43,887 bases of DNA from an uncultured Rhodospirillales bacterium (GTDB lineage: Bacteria; Pseudomonadota; Alphaproteobacteria; Acetobacterales; Acetobacteraceae), in contig CAITOL010000028.1 of NCBI GenBank assembly GCA_903893975.1, forward strand, positions 1-43,887, given 5' to 3'. This document shows, piece after piece, positions 33,420-42,582 of the stretch; positions within the stretch are counted from its first letter, which is position 1, and each line of letters begins with the position of its first letter. A program made the position numbers and the translations under genes. Under the pieces are notes generated by a model that was not told the origin of the DNA, did not search any database, and was given only the letters and a program-made list of their open reading frames with translations.

Positions 33420-34010
33420 CTAGCGCAGCATCGCCAGCACCGTGGTGACCACCAGGGCCAGGGCCATGCCGGCGTTGATGCAGCGGGAGGCGACGGGGTG
33501 GCGGAGGGCGCGGGCGAGGGAGACGCCAATGGTGAGCCAGAATAGGTGGATGAGGGCGATCATGCTGCCGAGGGCGATGAGTTTGCCGGTCGCGTCGGCG
33601 ATGGGGTTGGGGGTGAGGGTGGTGCCGGCGTAGACGGCGGCGATGGCGAGGTAGGCTTTGGGGTTGGCGATGCCGAGCAGATAGCCGGGGAGGATAGAGG
33701 GGGCGGTGGCGTGGTGGGTTGCGTCCCCCAAGGGTGGGGCGGTGGCGATTTTATAGGCGAGGTAGAGGATATAGAGGCTGCCGGCGAGGGATATGATGCG
33801 GTTGGCGGCGGGGATGGCGACGATGAGGCTGGCGAGGCCGAGGGCGACGGCGAGCAGCACGGTCATGGTGCCGAGGATGAGCCCGACGACGTAGGGCAGC
33901 GCGCGGCGGATGCCGAAGGCGGCGCCGGTGGCGGTGGCGCTGATGGAGGACGGCCCGGGGCTGCCCATGATCACCAGGGAGGCCAGCAGCAGGGCAATAA
34001 GCGGGGACAT
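33420..34010 (-). CDS. LysE/RhtB-family amino-acid exporter
   Basis: The 196-residue membrane protein has about six hydrophobic segments and the LysE/RhtB N-terminus with GSPGPSSISATATGAAFG. These carriers export amino acids or related small molecules. The ATG at 34010 was chosen because AAGG precedes it and the family length (about 200) then fits; the open frame extends into the upstream repeat. The substrate cannot be told. Confidence 0.85.
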   Translation of the reverse strand: MSPLIALLLASLVIMGSPGPSSISATATGAAFGIRRALPYVVGLILGTMTVLLAVALGLASLIVAIPAANRIISLAGSLYILYLAYKIATAPPLGDATHHATAPSILPGYLLGIANPKAYLAIAAVYAGTTLTPNPIADATGKLIALGSMIALIHLFWLTIGVSLARALRHPVASRCINAGMALALVVTTVLAMLR

Positions 34011-34074
34011 AGCGCGCCTTAAGCTAAGGTGAAGCCTGATCGCACGGCGTTGCCGCCAGATACCGGCATAAAGG

Positions 34075-34118
34075 TATTGAAGTTTTTTTGCTTCATTTTG
34101 TTCACAAAAAGAAGACCT
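34075..34118 (-). repeat. Dispersed hairpin repeat, half copy D
   Basis: A diverged hairpin (34091-34114, CTTCATTTTGT with ACAAAAAGAAG) and a T-run match one end of the dispersed repeat on the minus strand. The GGAGC-type hairpin is absent. One stem position differs from the other copies. Confidence 0.6.
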
Positions 34119-34187
34119 TATCTCCCGCCTTCCGACTTTCACGCGAAATTATCTTGCAGCGGCCCCCTTGGTTTGTTAGCCAAGTTC

Positions 34188-34862
34188 ATGATTTGTTCTA
34201 ACGCCTCCCAGAGAGTGCCGGAAGACGCAGCCGCGTTGGCAGCGAGGCTCGGCCTGATTGTGGGCGGGTTGGCGGCGTTGGTGGCGCGGCGGTTTTTGAA
34301 GGAGCCGCAGTTTTTCGCGTTGATTGTGCCGCTCTGGGGTTGGTTGGGCCGGGTGGGGCGGCGGTTTGCGGTGGCGATTGCGCGGCCGGCGGTGGTGCGC
34401 CGGCGCAGCGCGGCGGCGTCCCGGGTGAATGCGCCGGTGGCGGCCGTGGCGGCGCGGCCGGCGGTGGTGCGGCTGCCGTCGGGGCATGGCTGGCTGGTGC
34501 GGGCGTTGGGGTGGGAGGCAGCGGGCTATGGCAGCCAGTTGCAGGCGCTGCTGGAAACGCCGGGAATGCAGATGGCCTGGGCCGGGTTGCCGGCGGTGCG
34601 GCGGGTGTTACGGCCGTTGTGCCGGATTTTGGGCGTGGTGACCGACGAGGCGCGGCTGGCGGCGGAGGCGGCGGCGCTGCGGCGGCAGCAGCGCGCGGCT
34701 GAGCGGGCTGCGGCCAGGTTGGTGCCGACGCCGCGGGTGCGGCGGCAGTGGAGCGTTTGGGAGCGGCCGGACCCGGAGCGATGGGACCGGGCGGCTCGGG
34801 CGTCGCTGCGGCAGTATCCGGAGCCGGAGGTGCGGGGGCCGCCGCGGGCCAAAAGGCGGTGA
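34188..34862 (+). CDS. Uncharacterised Arg/Ala-rich protein
   Basis: The 224-residue protein shows one hydrophobic stretch near residues 20-35 (LGLIVGGLAALVARRF), a middle part with WLVRALGWEAAGYGSQLQ and PLCRILGV, and a very basic C-terminus. The middle part looks conserved in style (aromatic, regular helices), which supports a real gene. I do not recognise a family. The start chosen avoids translating the hairpin repeat; its ribosome site is weak. It may be a membrane-associated protein. Confidence 0.5.
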   Translation: MICSNASQRVPEDAAALAARLGLIVGGLAALVARRFLKEPQFFALIVPLWGWLGRVGRRFAVAIARPAVVRRRSAAASRVNAPVAAVAARPAVVRLPSGHGWLVRALGWEAAGYGSQLQALLETPGMQMAWAGLPAVRRVLRPLCRILGVVTDEARLAAEAAALRRQQRAAERAAARLVPTPRVRRQWSVWERPDPERWDRAARASLRQYPEPEVRGPPRAKRR

Positions 34863-34906
34863 GTGGGGGTGGGCTTTCGTACGGGATAAACGTTGCTATA
34901 TCGCAA

Positions 34907-35464
34907 TTAAATCGGTTTGAGATGGGCGAGGATGTCGGCGGTGGTGCCGGTTTCCCCGAGGCGGGGGAAGATGCGGGTGAGGCTGTTGGTGTGGGTGTCC
35001 GGGTTCATGTCCGTCATCGCGTCGATGGCGAGGGTGACGTTGTAGCCGAGTTCATAGGCTTGCCGGGCGGTGGATTCGACGCCGGCGCTGGTGGAAATGC
35101 CGGCGATGACGACCTGGGTGACGCCGGCGGCTTGCAGATACGCGTGCAGGTCGGTGTGCATGAACGCGCCCCAGCTGCGTTTGGTGACGACATGGTCGGT
35201 GGGCGCCTGCTGAAGTTCGGGGATGAAGGCATCCCAGCCGGCGGGGCGGGGGATGGGCGGGCGGGTGTGGTCGGTGCGGCCGGGGGCGGTGGCGGTGACG
35301 TTGACCAGCACCACCGGGCGGCGTTGCTGGCGGAACGCCTGGGCCAGCGCGGCGGCGTTGCGGATGACATCGGCGGCCGGGTGTACGGTGGGCAGGCCGA
35401 CGATGCCGGCTTGCAGATCGACGATGATGAGGGCGGTGGCGGGGTCGAGCGTGGTGATGGGCAT
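34907..35464 (-). CDS. Isochorismatase-like hydrolase lacking the catalytic Cys
   Basis: The 185-residue protein has the isochorismatase fold with Asp16 (IIVDLQ) and Lys95 (VTKRSWGAF) of the catalytic triad. The third member, normally Cys in a TxxCVxxTAR box, is Gly128 here (ISTSAGVESTAR). This matches non-cysteine members such as EntB and PhzD-type enzymes or an uncharacterised subgroup. It lies 15 bases after chrA on the same strand and may be co-transcribed. Confidence 0.82.
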   Translation of the reverse strand: MPITTLDPATALIIVDLQAGIVGLPTVHPAADVIRNAAALAQAFRQQRRPVVLVNVTATAPGRTDHTRPPIPRPAGWDAFIPELQQAPTDHVVTKRSWGAFMHTDLHAYLQAAGVTQVVIAGISTSAGVESTARQAYELGYNVTLAIDAMTDMNPDTHTNSLTRIFPRLGETGTTADILAHLKPI

Positions 35465-35479
35465 GGGGGGTCTCTCGGG

Positions 35480-36673
35480 TTAGCTGAGGGCGGCGGCGAG
35501 GGTGCCGGCCAGGGCGAGCGCGGCGACGACGGACCAGGGCGGGGCCTTCCAGAGCGTGAGGGCGAGGAAGCCGGCGAGGCAGAGGGCAAAGTCGGCGCGG
35601 GACAGCACGGTGCTGGTCCAGACCGGACTGTAGAGGGCGGCGGCGAGCAGGCCGACGACGGCGGCGTTGGCGCCACGCATGGCGGATTGGGCGCGCGGGC
35701 GGGTGCGCAATGCGTCCCAAAACGGGAGCATGCCGTAGACCAGCAGCAGGCCGGGCAGGAGGATCGCGACCAGGGCGATGGCGGCGCCGATGACCGGTTG
35801 CGGGGCCGGGTTGGCGATGGCGCCGAGATAGGCGGCGAAGGTGAAGAGCGGGCCGGGCACGGCCTGGGCGACGCCATAGCCGGCGAGGAAGGCTTCATTG
35901 CTGACCCAGCCGGGGGTGACGACCTCGGCTTGCAGCAGCGGCAGCACGACGTGGCCGCCGCCGAATACCAGGGCGCCGGCACGGTAGAAGGCGTTGAACA
36001 GGGCACCGGACGGGGTGAGAGCGGGGAGGAGGAAGAGGGCGGCGAACAGGCCGAGGGCGAGCAGGCCGGCGCGGCGGGTGATGGGGAAGTGGAGATGGCC
36101 GCTGATCGGTTTGGCCTCCGCCGGGCAGAGGCGCAAGCCGGCGAGAGCGCCGAGGCCGATGGCGCTGATCTGGCCGAGCGAGCCGGGCAAGGCGGTGACC
36201 AGGGCGATGGCCGCCAGGGCAATGGCGGCGCGGGGACGGTCTGGGGTGAGGGATCTGGCCATGCCCCAGATGGCCTGCGCGACCACGGCGACGGCAACCA
36301 GCTTCAGCCCGTGCAACAGGCCGAGCGCGAGCGGGCCAGAGACGCTGGCGGCGCCGAGGGCGAAGGCCAACAGAATGAAGGCGGAGGGCAGGGTGAAGGC
36401 GGCCCAGGCGGCGAGGCCGCCAAGCAGGCCCTGGCCGCGCAGCACGCCGAGGGAGAAGCCGACCTGGCTGGAGGCGGGGCCGGGCAGGAACTGGCAGAGG
36501 GCGACGAGATCGGCATAGCCGGCATCGTCGATCCAGCGGCGGCGGGTGACGAGTTCGTCGCGGAAATAGCCGAGATGGGCGACCGGGCCGCCGAAGGAGG
36601 TGAGGCCGAGTTGCAGGAAGACGCGAAAAACCTCGGCGGGGCTGCCGGGTTTGGCTGGGTTTGTGGGCGGCAT
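35480..36673 (-). CDS. chrA: Chromate transporter, ChrA family
   Basis: The 397-residue inner-membrane protein is a long-form ChrA with two homologous halves. The N-terminal half starts with FLQLGLTSFGGPVAHLGYFRDELV and contains FLPGPASSQVGF; the second half begins near residue 220 with FGGGHVVLPLLQ and continues to AVPGPLFTFAAYLG. ChrA exports chromate by proton exchange, giving chromate resistance, though many family members handle other oxyanions. It is followed by the isochorismatase-like gene. Confidence 0.9.
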   Translation of the reverse strand: MPPTNPAKPGSPAEVFRVFLQLGLTSFGGPVAHLGYFRDELVTRRRWIDDAGYADLVALCQFLPGPASSQVGFSLGVLRGQGLLGGLAAWAAFTLPSAFILLAFALGAASVSGPLALGLLHGLKLVAVAVVAQAIWGMARSLTPDRPRAAIALAAIALVTALPGSLGQISAIGLGALAGLRLCPAEAKPISGHLHFPITRRAGLLALGLFAALFLLPALTPSGALFNAFYRAGALVFGGGHVVLPLLQAEVVTPGWVSNEAFLAGYGVAQAVPGPLFTFAAYLGAIANPAPQPVIGAAIALVAILLPGLLLVYGMLPFWDALRTRPRAQSAMRGANAAVVGLLAAALYSPVWTSTVLSRADFALCLAGFLALTLWKAPPWSVVAALALAGTLAAALS

Positions 36674-36736
36674 GTGGCGGTCCGATCCGTGAGGCGGAGG
36701 GAGGCTACTATGCCGGATACGCGGGCGACAGGTGGT

Positions 36737-37474
36737 TTAGGCGGCGGTGACGAGGAGGTTGAAGCGGAAGGGGGAGTCTCGGCGGCCGGCGATGACCTCG
36801 TTCTCGCCGGGGAGCAGCGGGATGAAATTGTCGGCACTGCCGCGGCTGAGCGGGGTGCCGTTGACGATGGTGCCGAGGCGGCTGAACAGGTCGCGCACGC
36901 CGAGGCGGCGGTCGCGGCGGAGGATTTCAAAATGCGGGGCGGAGAGGTTGGCCTCCGCACGGGCGGGGATGCAGTAGCTGTGGGTGGAGTCGACGGGGGT
37001 GGCTTCCCCGCCATAGCGGTTGCCGACCTGGAAGGGGAGGTGGCGGATATCGATGGGCGCCATGGCGAATTCCTCCACCAGGCGGGGGTGGTTGGGGAGC
37101 AGGCGCAAGGGGGAGGGCAGGCGTGGGGCGGGTGGGTCGAGTTTGGCGGCGCGGGCGGTGGTGGTGCGGAGGCGGCGGCAGAGCAGTTTGAGCAGGGCCA
37201 TGGCGCCTTCGTTGTTCAGGCCGAAGGCGCCAATGAACTGGGCGGCATCGGTGACGAGCAGCGAGAGGGGGGTGAGGGCGATGGCGGTTGCGGCGCGGGG
37301 GCGGGCTTCGAGCACGCCGGACTCGCCGAAGAGTTCGCCGGCCTGGAGGCGGGCGACCTCTACCCCATCGCCGACGCGGATCGAGACCTCACCGTCCTCG
37401 ATGACATAGACCGCCAGGCTGGGGTCTCCGGTTTGGAAGATGGTGGCGCCGGGGAGGAGTTGGATGGGGCGCAT
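36737..37474 (-). CDS. Cyclic-nucleotide-binding domain fused to an FHA-like domain
   Basis: The 245-residue cytosolic protein has an N-terminal cyclic-nucleotide-binding domain (about 5-105, with GATIFQTGDPS and GELFGESGVLEARPRAATA) and a C-terminal FHA-like region (about 155-245, with LSAPHFEI, SRLGTIVNGTPL). FHA domains bind phosphothreonine, so the protein could link a nucleotide signal to phosphoprotein binding. No DNA-binding helix is visible. ATG 37474 with AAGG upstream is preferred over ATG 37510. Confidence 0.75.
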   Translation of the reverse strand: MRPIQLLPGATIFQTGDPSLAVYVIEDGEVSIRVGDGVEVARLQAGELFGESGVLEARPRAATAIALTPLSLLVTDAAQFIGAFGLNNEGAMALLKLLCRRLRTTTARAAKLDPPAPRLPSPLRLLPNHPRLVEEFAMAPIDIRHLPFQVGNRYGGEATPVDSTHSYCIPARAEANLSAPHFEILRRDRRLGVRDLFSRLGTIVNGTPLSRGSADNFIPLLPGENEVIAGRRDSPFRFNLLVTAA

Positions 37475-37596
37475 CAGGCGGCCTTGGGGTTGGGAGGATG
37501 GGCGATGCATAAGCGGTCAGCATTGCGAATTGATGAACCGGCCCCCCTTGGAACTGGGCGCGGAAAGGCAGAACATGCGGGGCAGGAGGGCGTGCC

Positions 37597-38391
37597 ATGA
37601 CACAGATTTCGACTGCCGAACCCGTGCTGCTGCGGCAGGATCGGGCGGGGATCGCGACCCTGACGCTGAACCGGCCGCAGGCGCGCAATGCGCTGTCGGT
37701 GGGGTTGATGACGGCGCTGGAGCACGAGATTGAGGCGATCAGCCACGATAAATCGGTGCATGTGGTGGTGATTGCCGGGGCGGGGCCGACGTTTTGCGCG
37801 GGGCATGACCTGCGGGAGATGCGGGCGCATCCGGGGCGGACGGAATACACCGCCCTGTTCAGCCAATGCGCGCGGCTGATGCTGGCGATTGTGCATCTGG
37901 CCAAGCCGGTGATCGCGCGGGTGCATGGGGTGGCGACCGCGGCGGGGTGCCAGCTGGTGGCGAGTTGCGATCTGGCGGTGGCGGCGGAGACGGCGCGCTT
38001 TGCCACGCCGGGGGTGAATATCGGCCTGTTCTGCTCGACGCCGATGGTGGCTCTGTCGCGCAATGTGCCGCGCAAGCAGGCAATGGAAATGCTGCTGACC
38101 GGCGAGCTGATCCCGGCGCAGGAGGCGCGGGCGATTGGGCTGATCAATCGGGTGGTGCCAGAGGCCGAGTTGGATGCGGCGGTGGCGGCGCTGGCCGGGT
38201 CGATCGCGGCGAAGAGCCCGCTGACCTTGGCGATCGGCAAGGCGGCGTTTTACCGGCAGGCGGATATGAAGCTGGAAGATGCCTATCGCTACGCCGCCGA
38301 AGTGATGACGCATAATATGATGGCGCGGGATGCCGAGGAAGGGATCGACGCGTTTCTGGAAAAACGGCACCCGACCTGGACAGGGACTTGA
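37597..38391 (+). CDS. Crotonase-fold protein, ECHDC3-like
   Basis: The 264-residue protein has the enoyl-CoA hydratase fold (NRPQARNALSVGL, AGHDLREM oxyanion region). Both catalytic glutamates of true hydratases are changed: Gln119 in AAGCQLVASCD and Gly139 in ATPGVNIGLFCSTP. These exact stretches match the ECHDC3 subgroup, whose reaction is unclear. The gene has GGAGG before the ATG and lies five bases upstream of the VOC gene. Confidence 0.85.
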   Translation: MTQISTAEPVLLRQDRAGIATLTLNRPQARNALSVGLMTALEHEIEAISHDKSVHVVVIAGAGPTFCAGHDLREMRAHPGRTEYTALFSQCARLMLAIVHLAKPVIARVHGVATAAGCQLVASCDLAVAAETARFATPGVNIGLFCSTPMVALSRNVPRKQAMEMLLTGELIPAQEARAIGLINRVVPEAELDAAVAALAGSIAAKSPLTLAIGKAAFYRQADMKLEDAYRYAAEVMTHNMMARDAEEGIDAFLEKRHPTWTGT

Positions 38392-38395
38392 TCGT

Positions 38396-39271
38396 ATGAC
38401 GGTATTTGATCGGACGACGCAGGATATCGGCAATATCGTCGAGTTCGGGCATGTGAATGTGCGGGTGCCGGACCAGCGATTGGCGATCCTGTTCTACGTC
38501 GCCGGGTTGGGGCTGACGCGGGACCCGTATCTGATCGTGGGCGTGGACAATGCCTGGATCAATGTCGGGACCTGCCAGTTCCATCTGCCGGTGGGCGAGG
38601 CGCAGGTGCTGCGCGGGGTGACCGGGCTGGTGCTGCCGGATGTGGATGCGCTGATGGAACGGCTGGCGGTGGTGGCGCCGCGGCTGGCGGGCACCGCGTT
38701 TGCCTATGCGCGGCGCGGCGATGTGGTGGAGGTGACGTGCCCGTGGGGCAATCGGATCCGGGTGCACGCGCCGGATGCGGCCCGGTTCGGGCGGATCGTG
38801 CTCGGGATGCCGTATGTGGAGGTGGAGACGGCGCCGGGCACGGTGGAGGGGATTGCGCGGTTTTATCGGGAGATGCTGCTGTCCCACGCAGCAGTTGGGG
38901 AGGATGCTGACGGTCGGTTCGCGCGGGTTCCGATTGGGCGTGGGGAGAGCCTGGTGTTTCGCGAGACGGCGCGGGATTTGCCAGCCTATGACGGGCATCA
39001 CGTGCAAATTGCTTTGGCCAATTTCTCCGGCCCGCATGCGCTGCTGGCACAGGCCGGGCTGATCACCGAGGAGAGCAACGAGGCGCAATATCGGTTCCAG
39101 GATATCGTCGATCTCGCCAGCGGGCGGGTGTTGTGCACGCTGGAGCACGAGGTGCGGTCGATGCGCCATCCGATGTATGCGCGGGCGTTGGTGAACCGCA
39201 ATCCCGCGCAAACCAACAGCAGCTACGCCATTGGGCAGGAGGCCGCAGTGTGGACGATGCCGCCGGCGTGA
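38396..39271 (+). CDS. VOC-superfamily protein (glyoxalase/dioxygenase type)
   Basis: The 291-residue protein contains at least one vicinal-oxygen-chelate module at the N-terminus (EFGHVNVRVPDQRLAILFYVAGLGL) and a probable second one from about residue 140. Members use a metal site built of paired beta-alpha-beta-beta-beta units for isomerisation or ring cleavage. The ligand residues cannot be fixed with certainty. It follows the ECHDC3-like gene by four bases, so both are probably expressed together. Confidence 0.72.
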   Translation: MTVFDRTTQDIGNIVEFGHVNVRVPDQRLAILFYVAGLGLTRDPYLIVGVDNAWINVGTCQFHLPVGEAQVLRGVTGLVLPDVDALMERLAVVAPRLAGTAFAYARRGDVVEVTCPWGNRIRVHAPDAARFGRIVLGMPYVEVETAPGTVEGIARFYREMLLSHAAVGEDADGRFARVPIGRGESLVFRETARDLPAYDGHHVQIALANFSGPHALLAQAGLITEESNEAQYRFQDIVDLASGRVLCTLEHEVRSMRHPMYARALVNRNPAQTNSSYAIGQEAAVWTMPPA

Positions 39272-39278
39272 GGTGGGG

Positions 39279-39767
39279 CTAGAGGGTCAGTTCCCAGGTT
39301 TCGCTGATCAGGTCTTGGCCGAAATCCCGCATCGGTTCGCTGGCGATCAGGCGGTAGCCCTCGGCGGCGTAGAGCTTGCGGGCGGCGACAAGGATGGAAT
39401 GGGTCCAGAGCGTGATGCGCCGGTAGCCGGCGGCGCGGGCGAAGGTGGTGCAGGCGGCAACCAGGCGGGCGCCGAGGCCTTTGCCGCGCGCTGCGGGGTC
39501 TAGGATGAGAAGGCGAAGTTTGGCCGTTTCGTCATCGACTCGAATTATAAACACCGAGCCGACCGGCTTGCCATCCAATTCGGCAATCCAGCCGGCATCC
39601 GTTTTGGAGTCGAAATTACGTGCGATGCCGGCGGCAATCTCCGCCACCAGGATTTCGAAGCTGCCATCCCAGCCGAATTCCTCATGGTAGAGCGCACCGT
39701 GGCGGGAGATGACCCAGCCCCAGTCGCCGGGTTGCGGCGGGCGCAGCACCCCGGCGTCAGCGGTCAT
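39279..39767 (-). CDS. GNAT-family N-acetyltransferase
   Basis: The 162-residue protein has the GNAT fold with the acetyl-CoA loop LDPAARGKGLGARLV (the R/Q-x-x-G-x-G/A motif) near residues 90-105. It resembles the C-terminal half of MarR-GNAT fusion proteins (GDWGWVISRHGALYHEEFGWD), but has no MarR part. The substrate is unknown. It follows the thiolase gene on the minus strand by three bases and is probably in its transcript. Confidence 0.85.
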   Translation of the reverse strand: MTADAGVLRPPQPGDWGWVISRHGALYHEEFGWDGSFEILVAEIAAGIARNFDSKTDAGWIAELDGKPVGSVFIIRVDDETAKLRLLILDPAARGKGLGARLVAACTTFARAAGYRRITLWTHSILVAARKLYAAEGYRLIASEPMRDFGQDLISETWELTL

Positions 39768-39770
39768 GGC

Positions 39771-40943
<1,173 letters not shown>

Positions 40944-41027
40944 GCCAGGCATCTCCCATCTGTTTGGTGGCGTCAGGACAAGCGGTCCCGCGTCTCATTC
41001 TGTGTATAGTGCGGCGCAGCAGAAGAG

Positions 41028-42257
41028 TCAGCTTTTGTTCAGGCCGTCCCCCCATGCGAGCAACGGTTGCCATAGCGCCCGCTGCGCCCCAGACCCAGCG
41101 ACCATGCCGACATGCCCGGCGGCCGGCCGATGCACCGTCGCCCCCGGTAGCGCCCGCGCGAGGGCTTCGGCACTTTCCGGCGGCACAATCCGGTCCCGCG
41201 CCGGGATGGCGACGAAGTGCGGCACCGCGACTCGCGCCGGGTCCATCACCTCACCCGCAATACGCCAGGTGCCGCGCGCGGGCTGGTTCTCGCCATACCA
41301 CCCACTCAATACCTGCCGCGCCACCGGCGCTGCCAGCGGCACGCCATCGTTCAGCCAATCCTCCACCGCCACAAACATCGCCGCCCGCGCGCTCGCCTGG
41401 TCCATGTGGCCGAACCGACGGTATTTCTCCCCCACCCCCCACGGGTCGAGCAGCGCGAACAGCGTCTGCAACGCATCAATCGGCAGCGCGCCGCCAAACG
41501 CCATCGCCGGCTCCAGCATCGCCAGCAGCGCCGCCGCCTGCGGCCCGCGCTCTGCCGCACCGGCGTGAAAATCCCACGGCGTCGCCAGCAAGGCCAGCCC
41601 GGCCACCCGGTCGGGCCGTCGCAGCGTCGCCCCCAAGGCCAGCAGCCCGCCCATGCAATAACCCACCAGCAGCACCGGCTCGCCCACCGCCGCCACTGCC
41701 CGTTCCAACCGGCCGGCGACATAGGCGGTCAGGTCGAAGCCCCGCTCCACCGGCCCAGGCCACCCCCAATCCAGCAACAACGCCCGCCGCCCTTGGCCGA
41801 CCATCCAGCGCAGCATGGACTGCCCCGGCGCCAGATCCAGCACCGTCGCCCGGTTCACCAAACTCGGCACAAACAGCATCGGCCGCCCCGCGCCGCCAAA
41901 ATCCAGCAGCCGGCTCCCGCCCTCAGCCCAAATCGCCGGCGGATCTTCCATCACCCGCTGCCACGGATGCCGCCTATACGCCGCAATCCCCGCCAGCAGC
42001 GCACTATCCCGCGCCAGCGTCTCCGCCAGCACCGCGGCCGGAAACCCCGCCGCGCTTTCGCCTGCCCCGGCGAGCAACTCCCGCAGCGCCGCCGCCAGCG
42101 CCGGGTTCGCCAAGTCCAGATACGAGGGCGGCCAGCCGGGCTTCGAGCTCATGGACCCGGCGACGGAGCTCATCGAGCTCAGCCCCGCCAGCATCAGATG
42201 CAGCAGCAGCGGGCGCGGCCCCCGTCGTTGCAGCGGCCCCGGTTGCCCCTGGTTCAC
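41028..42257 (-). CDS. PhaC-like polyhydroxyalkanoate synthase (alpha/beta-hydrolase)
   Basis: The 409-residue protein has the PhaC-type lipase box G-Y-C-M-G-G with Cys201, plus Asp355 (IPARDRIVPP) and His382 (AGHVGMV) of the catalytic triad. A Cys nucleophile is the mark of PHA synthases, which polymerise 3-hydroxyacyl-CoA, but the protein is shorter than class I PhaC (about 590) and could be a depolymerase-like relative. The GTG at 42257 is preferred because GPRPLLLHL recalls family N-termini; ATG 42173 or 42152 would give shorter forms. It overlaps the upstream gene in another frame. Confidence 0.78.
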   Translation of the reverse strand: MNQGQPGPLQRRGPRPLLLHLMLAGLSSMSSVAGSMSSKPGWPPSYLDLANPALAAALRELLAGAGESAAGFPAAVLAETLARDSALLAGIAAYRRHPWQRVMEDPPAIWAEGGSRLLDFGGAGRPMLFVPSLVNRATVLDLAPGQSMLRWMVGQGRRALLLDWGWPGPVERGFDLTAYVAGRLERAVAAVGEPVLLVGYCMGGLLALGATLRRPDRVAGLALLATPWDFHAGAAERGPQAAALLAMLEPAMAFGGALPIDALQTLFALLDPWGVGEKYRRFGHMDQASARAAMFVAVEDWLNDGVPLAAPVARQVLSGWYGENQPARGTWRIAGEVMDPARVAVPHFVAIPARDRIVPPESAEALARALPGATVHRPAAGHVGMVAGSGAQRALWQPLLAWGDGLNKS

Positions 42258-42447
42258 GCGGCGCCGCCCGCATCGCCGCCGCCATCGCCCCGGCCCACAC
42301 CGCCAGCAACGCCTGCGCCGTCTCCTGCGCCTCCCGGTCCGCCGCCATCGCCGCCAACTCGCTCTGCACGATCGTGACCCAGTCGGCCGCCAGCGCGCGC
42401 AGATCCACGCCCTTTGGCGTCTCCGGTACTTCGGCGTCTCCCGTCAT
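42004..42447 (-). CDS. PhaE/phasin-like coiled-coil protein
   Basis: The 147-residue protein has a helical N-terminal half (WVTIVQSELAAMAADREAQE) and a coiled coil (AELDELRRRVHELEARLAAL, about 88-107), similar in style to PhaE subunits or granule-associated phasins. The remaining tail is Gly/Arg-rich and is read out of frame through the start of the PhaC-like gene. It is likely to support the synthase or coat PHB granules. The ATG follows GGAG only at long spacing, so the start is less certain. Confidence 0.6.
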   Translation of the reverse strand: MTGDAEVPETPKGVDLRALAADWVTIVQSELAAMAADREAQETAQALLAVWAGAMAAAMRAAPREPGATGAAATTGAAPAAAASDAGGAELDELRRRVHELEARLAALVSGLGEPGAGGGAAGVARRGRRKRGGVSGRGAGGDAGAG

Positions 42448-42582
42448 CGCTCATCGGTGCTCCATCCCCAGAGCATAGGCGCAGCTTTGTGGCAGGAAAA
42501 CCGCAACCATGCGGCAAGCCTGTTTCTCTGCTGCGCTGCATCATGCTAGACATACCGAACGATTACCCGCCGAGGGAATAGA

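Noticed and set aside
34748-37600. A 950-codon open frame on the plus strand
   Set aside because: It runs antisense to the isochorismatase-like, chrA and cyclic-nucleotide-binding/FHA genes and is a Gly/Glu-rich low-complexity translation with no homology signal.
42448-42582. TGC-rich patch and a CCGCA/TGCGG hairpin (42501-42514) as a PhaR operator
   Set aside because: PhaR sites are TGC-rich, so the place is right, but no clean CTGC-N3-GCAG type dyad is present and the match is too loose to call.
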